Shown here: piece after piece, positions 32,970-42,094 of the stretch
Layout: every line of letters begins with the position of its first letter
Position numbering within the stretch: position 1 is the first letter of the stretch
Origin: Actinocrispum wychmicini
GTDB lineage: Bacteria > Actinomycetota > Actinomycetes > Mycobacteriales > Pseudonocardiaceae
Assembly: GCF_004345645.1 (NCBI RefSeq)
Contig: NZ_SLWS01000011.1
Location: 233,255-297,254 of the forward strand
Direction: 5' to 3'
Length of the DNA stretch: 64,000 nucleotides
Program-made: the position numbers and the translations under genes
Notes under the pieces: generated by a model
Database searches by the model: none
What the model saw: the letters and a program-made list of their open reading frames with translations, nothing else
Told to the model about the DNA's origin: nothing

Positions 32970-34432
32970 CCGCCGCTCACCAGGGATGTCGTCATCGCCA
33001 GCAGTTCGGCGGCGGCCCGTAGGCTCACATAGGAGCCGCTGAAGGTGTCGATCCGCGGGTTCGGGCCGAGGTCCGGGCCGGGCACCCCGGTCTCCACCCG
33101 GATCACGTCCAGACCGTCCACAGCGGACAACAGGGCTCGCACCGCCGGATACCGGTGTGCCTCCCGGGTGACCAGGACGACCTGCCGGAACTCCTTGGCG
33201 GCGGCCAGAACCGTGTCCACTTCGGTCGGGGCCACGCGCAGCGGACGCGTGCCCGGCACCAGTTCGGTCAGGTGTGGGCCGAGGCCCCACTTGACGTTGC
33301 CGGCGGCGATGGTCGGGTCGGTCACCACGTCCACCACCAGCGGCGGGCCGTCCAGCCGTGGCTCGCCGGCCACCCGGAGTGCCTTGCGGGCCACGGACAG
33401 GCCCAGTTCGAAGTCCACCGGGACGACCGGTGTGGACACCGGTGGGGTGCGCAGTTCGAATGCTCGTTGGGACGCCTCGGCCAGACGTTCCTCGGACAAC
33501 GCGCCGGACTTGACCGCCGCGACAATGCCCGCGCTGACCGCGTCGAGTACGTCGGCTTCGAACGCGGCGCCACCCATGCACAGCACGTCCGCGCCGGCCG
33601 CGAGGGCCTTCACCGCGGCGGCGGCCATGCCGTCGTGCCGGCCGAACTCGCCGGACACCGCACCCATCTCCAGCGCGTCGGTGATCACCGCGCCGGTGAA
33701 GCCCAACTCACCCCGCAGCACGTCGGTGAGCGCCTTGTGGTTCAACGTCACCGGGTCCTGGCCCCAGTCCTGGACGACCAGGTGCCCGGACATGATCGTC
33801 CGCACGCCGGCCTTGATGGCGGCGATGAACGGCACCAGCTCGATCGCCCGCAGCTCCGCCTCGGTCCGGGGCAGCACCGGCAGGCTCAGGTGCGAGTCCT
33901 CCGTGGCCGCGCCGTGCCCTGGGAAGTGCTTGGCGCACGCCGCGACGCCGAACCTTTGCATGCCCGTCACGTACGCCGCGACCTGCTCGGCGACGGACTC
34001 GGGATCCGAGCCGAACGCCCGGACGCCGATGATCGGGTCGTCCGGCGTCAGGGTCAGGTCCGCGCACGGCGCCAGGTCGAGGGTGATCCCGCACGCCGCC
34101 AGCCGTTCGCCCAGCGCGGCCGCGACCTGGGTGGTCAGCGAGGTGTCGCCGGCCGCGCCCAGGGCGAGCGGTCCGGGCACGAACGAGCCGGTGGCGACGT
34201 CGAGCCGGGTGACGTCGCCACCCTCCTCGTCGATCCCGATGATCACGTCCGCGCGTTCGGAACGCAGCTGTGTGGTCAGCGAGTGGATCTGCTCGTCGTC
34301 GATCACGTTGCGGCCGAACAGGACCACCCCGCCGAGTCCCTCGCCTATCCTGCGTCGCAACCACTCGGGCGCGGACGTGCCGCCGAATCCTGGCAGCATG
34401 ACGGACTCGGCCAGTAGTTCCCAAGAGGACAC
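32963..34432 (-). CDS. Family 3 glycoside hydrolase, beta-N-acetylglucosaminidase (DasD/NagZ type)
   Basis: 489 residues, cytosolic (no signal peptide). The NagZ hallmark KHFPGHGAATEDSH supplies the acid/base His, and ITDALEMGAV holds the nucleophile Asp. A C-terminal domain of about 150 residues follows. It would cleave chitobiose imported by the upstream transporter to GlcNAc. GTG 34432 begins 2 nt after the permease stop. The gene order SBP - permease - permease - GH3 equals dasABCD of Streptomyces, where this enzyme is DasD. Confidence 0.88.
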   Translation of the reverse strand: MSSWELLAESVMLPGFGGTSAPEWLRRRIGEGLGGVVLFGRNVIDDEQIHSLTTQLRSERADVIIGIDEEGGDVTRLDVATGSFVPGPLALGAAGDTSLTTQVAAALGERLAACGITLDLAPCADLTLTPDDPIIGVRAFGSDPESVAEQVAAYVTGMQRFGVAACAKHFPGHGAATEDSHLSLPVLPRTEAELRAIELVPFIAAIKAGVRTIMSGHLVVQDWGQDPVTLNHKALTDVLRGELGFTGAVITDALEMGAVSGEFGRHDGMAAAAVKALAAGADVLCMGGAAFEADVLDAVSAGIVAAVKSGALSEERLAEASQRAFELRTPPVSTPVVPVDFELGLSVARKALRVAGEPRLDGPPLVVDVVTDPTIAAGNVKWGLGPHLTELVPGTRPLRVAPTEVDTVLAAAKEFRQVVLVTREAHRYPAVRALLSAVDGLDVIRVETGVPGPDLGPNPRIDTFSGSYVSLRAAAELLAMTTSLVSGGH

Positions 34433-34434
34433 TG

Positions 34435-35265
34435 CTACCCCTTCACGGCGCCGGACGTGAGGCCGGACACGAGCTTTCGTTGCACGATCAGGAAGAACAC
34501 CAGCGCGGGCACGGCGTAGATGACCGACGCGGCCATGATCCCGCCCCAGTCGACGGAGAACGCCGTGCGGAACGTGGACAGCCACACCGGCAGCGTCTGC
34601 TTGCCCTGGTCCTTCATGAGCACCAAGGCGTACAGGAACTCGTTCCACGCGGTGATGAAGCCGAACACCGAAGTGGCCACCAGGCCCGGCCCGAGCAGCG
34701 GCAGCGTGACCCGGCGGAACGCGCCCCACCGGCCGCAGCCGTCGATCATCGCGGCCTCTTCCAGCTCGATCGGGATCCCGTTGACGAACCCGTAGAGCAT
34801 CCACGTGGTGAACGGCAACGTCGACGCCGTGTACACCGCCAGCAGCGCCGGCAACGTGTTCAGCAGTCCGGCGTCCCGCATCAGCAGGAACATCGGCAGG
34901 AACAGGGCCGGCAGCGGCGCCAGTTGCGCGATCAGCACCAGCAGCAGGAACCCTCTGCGGCCACGGAACCGCATGCGGGCCAACGGAACCGCGGCCAGCA
35001 GGCCGGCGACCAGCGCGCACAGCACCGAACCGAGCGTGACGATCAGGCTGTTGGTCATGTACGTGACGAACCCGGGCTTGGTGATCGCCGAGACGAAGTT
35101 GTCCAGCGTCGCCGAGGTCGGGATCAGGTCGTACGCCGGCGACAGCACCTGGCCCGGGGTCTTGAACGACGTGGTGATCAGCCAGTAGGTCGGGAACCCG
35201 AACAACACCGCCACGATCACACCGACCACACTGAGCGTGATCCGTTGCGACAACGATTTCCTCAT
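34435..35265 (-). CDS. Sugar ABC transporter permease (DasC-like)
   Basis: 276 residues, six membrane segments, MalG-type inner-membrane subunit with coupling-loop motif EEAAMIDGCGRWGAFRRVTLPL. Couples to a shared MsiK-type ATPase, because no ATPase gene lies in this operon. Start overlaps the upstream permease by ATGA. Confidence 0.9.
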   Translation of the reverse strand: MRKSLSQRITLSVVGVIVAVLFGFPTYWLITTSFKTPGQVLSPAYDLIPTSATLDNFVSAITKPGFVTYMTNSLIVTLGSVLCALVAGLLAAVPLARMRFRGRRGFLLLVLIAQLAPLPALFLPMFLLMRDAGLLNTLPALLAVYTASTLPFTTWMLYGFVNGIPIELEEAAMIDGCGRWGAFRRVTLPLLGPGLVATSVFGFITAWNEFLYALVLMKDQGKQTLPVWLSTFRTAFSVDWGGIMAASVIYAVPALVFFLIVQRKLVSGLTSGAVKG

Positions 35266-36254
35266 GCCAGGTCCGCCTCTCGTGCGCGTACCAGCAGCTG
35301 GATGTACCGGGCCGTCACGGCGACGAGGATGACCAGCATCAACGCGGCGATGGCCGACGCGGCGCCGAAGTGGCTGCTGGCGATGCCCTTGAGGTAGAGC
35401 AGGATCGGCAAGGTGGTGCTCTCCCCGTCCGGGCCGCCCTGCTTGACCGCCCACACCTGGGCGAAGACCTGGAAGTCCCAGATCACCGACAGGAACGTCA
35501 CCATGGTCACGATCGGCCGCAGGGCCGGCCAGCTGACCGCCCGGAAAGCCTGCCACCCGCTGGCCCCGTCGATGCCGGCCGCCTCGTACTGCTCCCGCGG
35601 CACGCCGAGCAGCCCGGCGTACAGCGCGAACGTCACGAACGGCACGGCCTGCCAGACGATGATCAACCCGATCACCACCAGCGTGCTCGTCCCGCTGGAG
35701 AACCACGAGAAGCCGATGAACGAGTGGAAGCCGAGCCGGTCCAGCGTCTTGTTGAGAATCCCGTACTGCTGGTCGAAGATCCACTGAAAGATGGTGGTGG
35801 CCGCGATGATCGGCACCGCCCACGCCAGCACCAGCGTGACCTGCAGGAAGACCCGGATCACCGGGTTGACGTGCCGCATCAGCAGCGCGATCAGCAGGCC
35901 GCCGACAACCGTGCCGCCCACGACGGACGCGGTGAAGACCAGCGTGCGGACGGTGATCGTCCAGAACTCCGGATCGGCGAGCGCGGCACTGTAGTTGTCG
36001 AAGCCGACCCACACCATCTTGCCGGTCACCAGCTCGCTCAGGTCGAGCTTGCGCAGGCTGATGAACAGCAACTGGATGGTCGGCCAGCCCAACAGCACCA
36101 GCACCAGCGCCAGGGCCGGTGCCATCAACAGGTACGGCAACGTCAGGTCACCCACCCGGAGACCCTTGCGTCGCCCGCGCCGGGGTGTGACACGCGGCGA
36201 TGCCGGCGGGGTGGTCCCCGCCGGCATCGCCGCGACGCCTTGCGTCGTGGTCAT
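35262..36254 (-). CDS. Sugar ABC transporter permease (DasB-like)
   Basis: 330 residues, MalF-type subunit. A Pro/Arg-rich cytosolic N-terminus of about 35 residues precedes six membrane helices, with coupling-loop motif EQYEAAGIDGASGWQAFRAV. Start overlaps the solute-binding-protein stop by ATGA. Confidence 0.9.
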   Translation of the reverse strand: MTTTQGVAAMPAGTTPPASPRVTPRRGRRKGLRVGDLTLPYLLMAPALALVLVLLGWPTIQLLFISLRKLDLSELVTGKMVWVGFDNYSAALADPEFWTITVRTLVFTASVVGGTVVGGLLIALLMRHVNPVIRVFLQVTLVLAWAVPIIAATTIFQWIFDQQYGILNKTLDRLGFHSFIGFSWFSSGTSTLVVIGLIIVWQAVPFVTFALYAGLLGVPREQYEAAGIDGASGWQAFRAVSWPALRPIVTMVTFLSVIWDFQVFAQVWAVKQGGPDGESTTLPILLYLKGIASSHFGAASAIAALMLVILVAVTARYIQLLVRAREADLA

Positions 36255-37558
36255 CCCAGGAGCTTGTTCAGCGCCGCGTTCGCATCCGCGGTCGCCTGGT
36301 CGGCCGTCTTCTTTCCGGTCAGGTACGCGGTCAGCATGTCCTTCAGCGGGTTCTGGCCGGACTCGACGTCACCCCACTTCGGGCTGGCCGGGACCGCGCG
36401 GCCGTTGGTGGAGGCCTTCGCCATCACGCTGGCGTACGGGTCCGAGTCGAGCGCGCTGACGTCGGTCGACGTGCCCGGCACGAAGCCGCCCTGGGCCAGC
36501 TGGGTCTGGTACTTGGTGCTGGACAGCAGCTTCAGGTACTCCTTGGCCGCGGCCTGGTTCTTGGCGTTCACCGGGATGGCCAGGTTCGAGCCACCGAGGA
36601 ACACGGGTGCGCTCTTGCCCGCGGTCTTGCCGGGGATCGGGAACGCGCCGGTCTTGTCCTTGATCGTCGGGTCGGTCTTGGCGGCCGTGGCGACCTCACC
36701 GGGCACGCCGATGAACATCGCGACCTTGCCGCCGGCGTAGATACCGGCCTGCTGCGGGGTGGCCTCGTCGTTGTCCTTGGGCGCCTTGGTGCCGGAGGAG
36801 TCAACGAGCTTCTTGTAGAACGCCAGGCCGGCCTTGGCCTCGGCGCTGTCCAGGGTCGCGGTGAACTTGGCGCCGCTGCCCTTGGCGATGTCGCCGCCGT
36901 TGTCCCAGATGAACGACAGCAGCGCGTACCAGTTCTGGCCGGGCATGTACAGCGGCTGGAAGTCCGGGTCGCTGCCGAACTTGGCCTTCAGCTTGTCGAT
37001 GTCGGCCAGCCACTCGTCGTTCGAGGTGGGCGGCGCGGAGATGCCGGCCTGCTGGAACATGTCCTTGCGGTAGAGCACCTCACGGTTGGCGGCGTAGAAC
37101 GGCACACCGTACTGCTTGCCGTCGAACGTGCCGGAGTCCTTGAGGCCCTTCAGCCACTGCGAGCCGTTCATGTCGTTCACGTCGTTCGACAGGTCGGCCA
37201 GCACGCCCTGGGACGCGAACTGCGGCGTCTGGGTGTTGCCGATCTCGATCACGTCCGGCGGTGCCTGGCTGGCCAGCGCGGTGGTCAGTTTCTGCTGGAT
37301 CCCGTTCCACTGCTGGATCTCGTACTTGACGTGGGTCCCAGGGTGCTTGTCCTCGAACTCCTTGTTCAGCGCCGACGTCAGCGAGTCCGGCGCCGACCCT
37401 GTCATCAGCCAGACCGTCACGTCCCCTGTGATGGCCGCCGGCTGGTTCGCGGGCGCGTTGCTTGATGGTGATCCCCCTGAGCCGCTGGAGCCGGCGCAGC
37501 CCGCGGTCGCGAGGGTGATGGCGGCGGCACCCGCCGCCAGCGTGATCCAGCGCTTCAC
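36251..37558 (-). CDS. Sugar-binding lipoprotein (DasA-like)
   Basis: 435 residues. Signal peptide with lipobox TAGC after about 20 residues, Gly/Ser linker, then SBP_bac_1 fold (MalE family, e.g. VTVWLMTG, NREVLYRKDMFQQAGI). GTG 37558 is chosen because AAAGGA precedes it and the signal peptide starts there, although the frame stays open to 37861. First gene of the Das-like operon. Two dre-like palindromes lie 50-87 bp upstream, predicting GlcN-6-P/DasR control. By operon context the ligand is chitobiose or a related GlcNAc oligomer; this is inference. Confidence 0.9.
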   Translation of the reverse strand: MKRWITLAAGAAAITLATAGCAGSSGSGGSPSSNAPANQPAAITGDVTVWLMTGSAPDSLTSALNKEFEDKHPGTHVKYEIQQWNGIQQKLTTALASQAPPDVIEIGNTQTPQFASQGVLADLSNDVNDMNGSQWLKGLKDSGTFDGKQYGVPFYAANREVLYRKDMFQQAGISAPPTSNDEWLADIDKLKAKFGSDPDFQPLYMPGQNWYALLSFIWDNGGDIAKGSGAKFTATLDSAEAKAGLAFYKKLVDSSGTKAPKDNDEATPQQAGIYAGGKVAMFIGVPGEVATAAKTDPTIKDKTGAFPIPGKTAGKSAPVFLGGSNLAIPVNAKNQAAAKEYLKLLSSTKYQTQLAQGGFVPGTSTDVSALDSDPYASVMAKASTNGRAVPASPKWGDVESGQNPLKDMLTAYLTGKKTADQATADANAALNKLLG

Positions 37559-37607
37559 TCGTGCCGTCCTTTCGAGCCCGGCCACCAAGCCGGGCGTGAG
37601 CCACAAA

Positions 37608-37619
37608 TGGTGTAGACCA
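37608..37619. promoter_or_regulatory. DasR-responsive element (dre), 11/12 match
   Basis: TGGTGTAGACCA differs at one base from the dre core TGGTCTAGACCA. It lies 50 bp upstream of the DasA-like start, where DasR (GntR family) blocks das transcription in Streptomyces. The dasR gene itself is not in the window. Confidence 0.75.
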
Positions 37620-37632
37620 ATGCAGAGCAGCG

Positions 37633-37644
37633 TGGTCCGGACCA
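37633..37644. promoter_or_regulatory. Second dre-like palindrome
   Basis: TGGTCCGGACCA is a perfect 12-bp palindrome, 10/12 identical to the dre core, centred 25 bp from the first site. Confidence 0.65.
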
Positions 37645-37740
37645 CACCCGGTGTCAAGCCGGTGGCCAAGTCGTTGTAAAACAGCACCTCGCGAAGGGTC
37701 ACCGGCCTTTTCCGGTGCGTAATCGGGCCAGACAAACGCA

Positions 37741-37776
37741 AAACCCCCGTGAGTGATCGTCCACTCGCGGGGGTTT
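37741..37776. terminator. Terminator between DUF402-like gene and the Das-like operon
   Basis: 15-bp stem with one mismatch (37741-37755 / 37762-37776), 6-nt loop, flanked by A/T triplets on both sides. It stops minus-strand transcription from 38334 before the das promoter region. The 257-bp gap 37559-37815 therefore holds this terminator, two dre sites and the das promoter, and no gene. Confidence 0.8.
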
Positions 37777-37815
37777 CGGGTAAATCATTCGCCAAGTTGT
37801 GACCGGAGGCACGGC

Positions 37816-38334
37816 CTAATACGGCGGCCAGACTTCGAAGATGTGCCGCCCGGTGAGCCACGCTCCCAGATCGTGCCGGTGGTAGCTCAGCTCTTCAAGA
37901 GTCTTATGGACGGTCCTCAGTGCCAGATCGGCGTCGCCGGTCCGCAGGATCCGGCCGGCCACCGCGGCGGCGAACTCCTCCGAGCGCACGATCCGGGCGG
38001 CGGTGCCGGCGGTGGACGACAGGCCGAGCAGCAGGTCCGTGGTGCGCCACGCGCTGCCGTCGCGCTGGACGCGGACCGCGGTGAGCACGCTGGGGCCGAC
38101 GCGCGCGTGCCGTGACCGTGGGCGTTGATGGGTCAGGCGTAGGTTGATCTCCGGCAGCAGCCAGGTGACCTCGGAGTCGAAGAAAGGGTCCTCCGGAGTG
38201 GGGCATTCCACCCGGAGACCCCAGCGTTCCTCCTGGCAGATCCGGAGGCGCCGGGTGGTACCCGATGAGTAGCTGCGCACCGAGGAGATCGTGTCGACGA
38301 TGTCCACAAGTTGCGGCGTGATGGCCGTTCCCAC
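37816..38334 (-). CDS. Divergent DUF402 paralogue, probable non-catalytic
   Basis: 172 residues. By eye its second half aligns with the neighbouring DUF402 protein: VTWLLPEINLRL with ESWLLPDLGLRV, AWRTTDLLLGL with VWRMVDAYLDIL, and a C-terminal helix ending H.HDLGAWL against HGYDVDAWL. The central YYIDLVDI strand and the acidic residues used for metal and phosphate handling in FomD/Ntdp-type DUF402 enzymes are missing (VLTAVRVQR instead). I infer an inactive or changed-function duplicate. Confidence 0.65.
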   Translation of the reverse strand: MGTAITPQLVDIVDTISSVRSYSSGTTRRLRICQEERWGLRVECPTPEDPFFDSEVTWLLPEINLRLTHQRPRSRHARVGPSVLTAVRVQRDGSAWRTTDLLLGLSSTAGTAARIVRSEEFAAAVAGRILRTGDADLALRTVHKTLEELSYHRHDLGAWLTGRHIFEVWPPY

Positions 38335-38477
38335 GCGGCCCGAGGGTAGTCGGAACGGTGCTGTCCGTGATCACCCGGGTTGATTCGTTACATCACGGCT
38401 TGTGTTCGAATGGGTATCGATCCGTAAGCGGTGACGGGTTGCCCCAGATGGCGGTTGACAAGATCAAATAGTGTTCG

Positions 38478-39092
38478 CTAGCGCTGCCGCCACACCAGTT
38501 GAACACCGGATTCGCGCAGCCAGGCGTCCACGTCGTAGCCGTGCCGCGTGATGCCCTCGACGGTACGGTAGGTCCGTTCGAAGGCCCGTTGCGCGGTTCC
38601 CGCGGCGATCAGGCCGCACTCCAGCGCCGCCAGCAGCTCGTTGGTGTCGAGCACCTCCAGCCGGTCGCGGGTGAACACCAGGATGTCCAGGTACGCGTCC
38701 ACCATCCGCCACACCGACGTGCCGGTCCGGCTGCCGAAGTCGCGGTCGATGTCGACCAGGTCGATGTAGTAGTCCTCGCGCTTGCGGCCCGGCCGCGGCC
38801 GCCACCGCGACACCCGCAGCCCGAGATCCGGCAACAGCCACGATTCGATGTACGCGAGCTGTGGATGCCCGTGCATCGGCCGGGCCATGTACAACCCGAA
38901 GTCCTCGACCCGGTATTCGTCGACCGCGCGCCGGATTCCCTTGGGATCGGTGTTCACCATGGCCGCCACGTCGAACAGCTCGACTTTCGGCGGGTGGATG
39001 TGCACGGCGTCGAGGCTTGCACCGGTGGCGGCGAGCGGCGCGGCGAAGTCGGAGGTCACGAGGCCATGGTGCCTACCCGCGACGATCAGCAC
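38478..39092 (-). CDS. DUF402 protein (FomD/Ntdp-like nucleotide phosphohydrolase fold)
   Basis: 204 residues from GTG 39092 (GGAGGG just upstream); an in-frame GTG at 39059 is an alternative. Family features: HIHPPKVELFD near the N-terminus, VDEYRVEDFGLYMARP, ESWLLPDLGLRV, YYIDLVDID, DAYLDILV and LEVLDTNELL. Characterised members hydrolyse nucleoside di/triphosphates or CMP-linked intermediates with divalent metal. Cytosolic. A divergent paralogue follows 143 bp downstream. Confidence 0.8.
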   Translation of the reverse strand: MLIVAGRHHGLVTSDFAAPLAATGASLDAVHIHPPKVELFDVAAMVNTDPKGIRRAVDEYRVEDFGLYMARPMHGHPQLAYIESWLLPDLGLRVSRWRPRPGRKREDYYIDLVDIDRDFGSRTGTSVWRMVDAYLDILVFTRDRLEVLDTNELLAALECGLIAAGTAQRAFERTYRTVEGITRHGYDVDAWLRESGVQLVWRQR

Positions 39093-39175
39093 CGCCCTCC
39101 GTAGAGGGGGTTTCTGCGTCCGAACGGGTGATATCCCCGGTAGGATCTCGCCAGTCTTGTCCGGGGGAGGAATTC

Positions 39176-39667
39176 GTGTTCGGGATCATCCGACCATGCC
39201 GCCATCGCCTTTCGCCGCGGCTGCGAACCTCGTGGCTGGCTCACCTCTGTGGGCTCTGCCTGGCATTACGGGACGATCACGGCCAGTTCGCGCGAACCGT
39301 GACGAATTACGACGGACTGGTGGTCGCCGCGCTCGTCGAAGCCCAGTCCGAGGCGGTCGGCACCAGGCGGACGGCGGGTCCGTGCCCCCTTCGAGGGATG
39401 CGGACGGCCTCGGTCGCACAGGGTGACGGCGCCTCCATCCAGTCCCGCGCGACCGCCGGACGGGGCCGACACGTGGCGCGATCGGCGCCGCGGTCCTCGC
39501 CCTGGCCACCCGCCATGACCTGATTCCGTACCGAGCCCTGCCACGCCCTGTTCACCCAGGCCGAAGCCGGCTACCGGGCCGCCACCCGTGCGGCTGGACG
39601 GCGATCGCGTCCGCTGTCCGCCGGTGCGATTTCCGTTGTACAGCAACCGGTTCTGGCCGTTGGATGA
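39176..39667 (+). pseudogene. Truncated DUF5685-family gene
   Basis: GTG 39176 with GGGGGAGGA upstream starts a clear DUF5685 N-terminus (FGIIRPCRHRLS, LAHLCGLCLALRDDHGQFAR, NYDGLVVAAL, RTAGPCPLRGMRTA) with the family's Cys residues. After about residue 90 the similarity ends, the frame becomes Arg/Pro/Ser-rich and stops at 39523. Further remnant-like sequence continues in the same frame to 39667. Intact family members are roughly three times longer. The rest of the gap up to 39799 holds no other gene I can support. Confidence 0.7.
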
Positions 39668-39799
39668 GGCCGCCGTGGCCCGCCGTCGCACGCCAGTTCG
39701 GTCGACATTTCTGGGTCGGTGTCAACCGATGTGACGTGCCGTGAGTAACCACCCATGTCCCTACGACTTGAACCGCCGCACGGGAGCACGTGATCGATC

Positions 39800-40303
39800 T
39801 TGACAGTCGAGGAGTTCGAAGAGTTCTACACGCACTGCGTCAGACGGCTGACCGGACAGCTCTACTTGGTCACCGGTGATTTGCAGGAAGCACAGGATGT
39901 GGTGCAGGAGGCCTTCGTCCGTGCCTGGACCCACCGCGGCAAGCTGCGGCGGGACGCAGGACCCGAGGCATGGGTGCGTACCACCGCGGGCCGGCTGGCG
40001 ATCAGCCGCTGGCGCAAACACACCCGTGCCCTGCATGCCTGGCGCAGCCTCGGCCGACTCCAGCCCCCGACCGCGGCCGGGCCGCGGCCGGACGCGGTCG
40101 CCCTCGCGGACGCTCTGCAGCACCTGCCGGCGCGTCAGCGACTGGCGGTGGTGCTGTTCTACGTGTGCGACCTGACCGTGGAGCAGATCGCCCACGCGGC
40201 CGGCATGGCGTCCGGCACGGTCAAAACCCACTTGTCGCGAGGCCGGGCTGCCCTCGCGCCGCTTCTCGACGACACTCTGCGTACGGAGGATCACGGTGTC
40301 TGA
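39800..40303 (+). CDS. ECF sigma factor, SigE-type family
   Basis: 167 residues. Region 2 (DLQEAQDVVQEAFVRAWTH; PEAWVRTTAGRLAISRWR) and region 4 (LTVEQIAHAAGMASGTVKTHLSRGR). TTG 39800 is the only start that preserves region 2; GGGAG lies 13 nt upstream. First gene of a three-gene operon with overlapping members. Second SigE-type module in this window. Confidence 0.87.
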   Translation: MTVEEFEEFYTHCVRRLTGQLYLVTGDLQEAQDVVQEAFVRAWTHRGKLRRDAGPEAWVRTTAGRLAISRWRKHTRALHAWRSLGRLQPPTAAGPRPDAVALADALQHLPARQRLAVVLFYVCDLTVEQIAHAAGMASGTVKTHLSRGRAALAPLLDDTLRTEDHGV

Positions 40304-40694
40304 GCACAATCCGTTCCTCGGCCCGCACGATGCCCCCCCGCCCACCGAGGGGCAACGCGACAGTCGGTTGCGGCTGGAGCTGCGACAGATTGCCGGCGCG
40401 GCGGCGGTGGCGGTGTCGCCGGTGCCCCACCAGCAGATCATCCGCCGAGGGACGCGGCGGCGCAGGCGGCGGGTGGTGTTGACCGCTGCCGCCGCGATTC
40501 TCTGCGTCACGACAGTGATCACCGCGGCAGCCGCACTGCGCAACCACCCCACAGGCCCGGCCGTCCCCGCACCCCCACCCTCCCCATCTTCCCCACCCGC
40601 ACCCTCGACGTCGCTCTCAACCGTGTTTCCCAGCCGGCTACCCATCGGCGCGGAGGACGACTCCGAGGGCGCACCGTGGCCACCACGTACCTGA
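40296..40694 (+). CDS. Small membrane protein, probable anti-sigma-like partner
   Basis: 132 residues. Cytosolic N-terminus of about 60 residues ending in an Arg-rich block, one membrane helix (about 61-80, VVLTAAAAILCVTTVITAAAAL), then a Pro/Ser-rich extracytoplasmic tail that looks truncated. The start overlaps the sigma gene by 8 nt and the end overlaps the next gene by 19 nt. Position and topology suggest a regulator of the sigma factor; no conserved anti-sigma motif is seen. Confidence 0.65.
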   Translation: MSEHNPFLGPHDAPPPTEGQRDSRLRLELRQIAGAAAVAVSPVPHQQIIRRGTRRRRRRVVLTAAAAILCVTTVITAAAALRNHPTGPAVPAPPPSPSSPPAPSTSLSTVFPSRLPIGAEDDSEGAPWPPRT

Positions 40695-42094
40695 CCGCGG
40701 CCGCCGATTCCGGCCCGCGCCCGGACGGCCAGTTCGCCGGTCACGGTCGGCGACGCCGTGATCCCTACCTGTTGGCGGCGGGGTTCTTCGTGATCTACGC
40801 GGTCCTGTCGACCTCGCGGTACCTCAACTTCAAGACGATGTCATGGGACCTGGGGATCTTCGAACAGGTCATCGGTTCCTACGCCCGCCTGCAACCCCCG
40901 GTCTCGGATCTGAAGGGCCCCGGGTTCCTCATCCTCGGCGATCACTTCAGCCCGATGGTCGCGCTGATCAGCCCTTTCTACCGGCTCTTTCCCACCGCGA
41001 TCACCATGCTCATCGCGCAGGCGCTGCTGTTCGCCCTCGCCGTGGTGCCCGTCACCCGCACCGCCGCGCGCCTGCTGGGCCGCGCCAACGGGGTGGCCAT
41101 CGGCGTGGCCTACGGTCTGTCCTGGGGTGTCCAGCGCGCCGTCGACTTCGACTTCCACGAGATCTGCTTCGCGGTGCCGATGATCGCGTTCGCCCTCGAA
41201 GCGCTGGTTCACCAGCGCTGGCGCACCGCGCTGGCCTGGGCCCTCCCCCTTGTCCTGGTCAAAGAAGACCTCGGCCTGACCGCCGCGGCCATCGCCATGC
41301 TCGTCGCACTGCGGGCCCGGCACACCCAGCCGCGCATCGTCACCGTCGCGATCAGTGTCGGCACTGCCTGCGTCCTCGCCTGCGTCGTCACCGTGGGGGT
41401 GGTGATTCCCGGATTCAGCGCGGCAGGCGACTACGACTACTGGTCGAAACTGAGCAGCGCCGGCGGTCTGGCAGGGGGCGACATCGACGAGAAAGTCCGG
41501 ACGCTGCTATGGATTCTGCTGCCCACCACCGGCCTGCTGGCCTTACGCTCCCCGCTGCTGCTGGCCAGTGTGCCGACACTGGCCTGGCGATTCCTGTCCA
41601 ACGACGAGCACTACTGGAGCACCGACTGGCACTACAACGCCGTCCTGATGCCCATTGTCACCCTTGCCCTGGTCGACGCCATCCCCCGGCTACGCCACAA
41701 CCGCCTGCGCGCTTACGCCCACCACCTGCCCCTCGCCCTCTCGGCGGTGGCACTCGCGTTGAGCACCGCCCTGCCGGTGGCCTCCCTCACCCACGCTGAG
41801 ACCTACCGGACAGGGCCTGAGGCGCGCGCCGCCGACCAGGCGCTGGCGACCATCCCCGACCGCGCCAGCGTCGAGGCCAACATCGTGCCGAGCGCTCACC
41901 TGGCCCCGCGTTGCCAGGTCTACTGGATCGGCGACACCCGCGGCATCACACCGGACTACATCGCCTACTACGACGCCACAATGACCTGGCAGGGTGTACT
42001 CGACTACGCCCGCCGTTTACACCCGAACGCCACCTACACGCCACTCATCGACACCGATGGCTACTGGATACTCCGTCGCGTCAGCCCGGGCTGA
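40676..42094 (+). CDS. DUF2079 polytopic membrane protein
   Basis: 472 residues, about ten membrane helices. The N-terminal DLGIFEQVI, the LKGPGFLILGDHFSPMVALISPFYRL loop and DFDFHE motif are typical of DUF2079, related to GT-C glycosyltransferases (catalytic-type Asp in the first loop). A C-terminal soluble domain of about 90 residues (SVEANIVPSAHLAPR) lies outside the membrane. Possible lipid-linked sugar transferase; unproven. Contains one TTA codon (41543-41545). Confidence 0.8.
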   Translation: MATTYLTAAADSGPRPDGQFAGHGRRRRDPYLLAAGFFVIYAVLSTSRYLNFKTMSWDLGIFEQVIGSYARLQPPVSDLKGPGFLILGDHFSPMVALISPFYRLFPTAITMLIAQALLFALAVVPVTRTAARLLGRANGVAIGVAYGLSWGVQRAVDFDFHEICFAVPMIAFALEALVHQRWRTALAWALPLVLVKEDLGLTAAAIAMLVALRARHTQPRIVTVAISVGTACVLACVVTVGVVIPGFSAAGDYDYWSKLSSAGGLAGGDIDEKVRTLLWILLPTTGLLALRSPLLLASVPTLAWRFLSNDEHYWSTDWHYNAVLMPIVTLALVDAIPRLRHNRLRAYAHHLPLALSAVALALSTALPVASLTHAETYRTGPEARAADQALATIPDRASVEANIVPSAHLAPRCQVYWIGDTRGITPDYIAYYDATMTWQGVLDYARRLHPNATYTPLIDTDGYWILRRVSPG

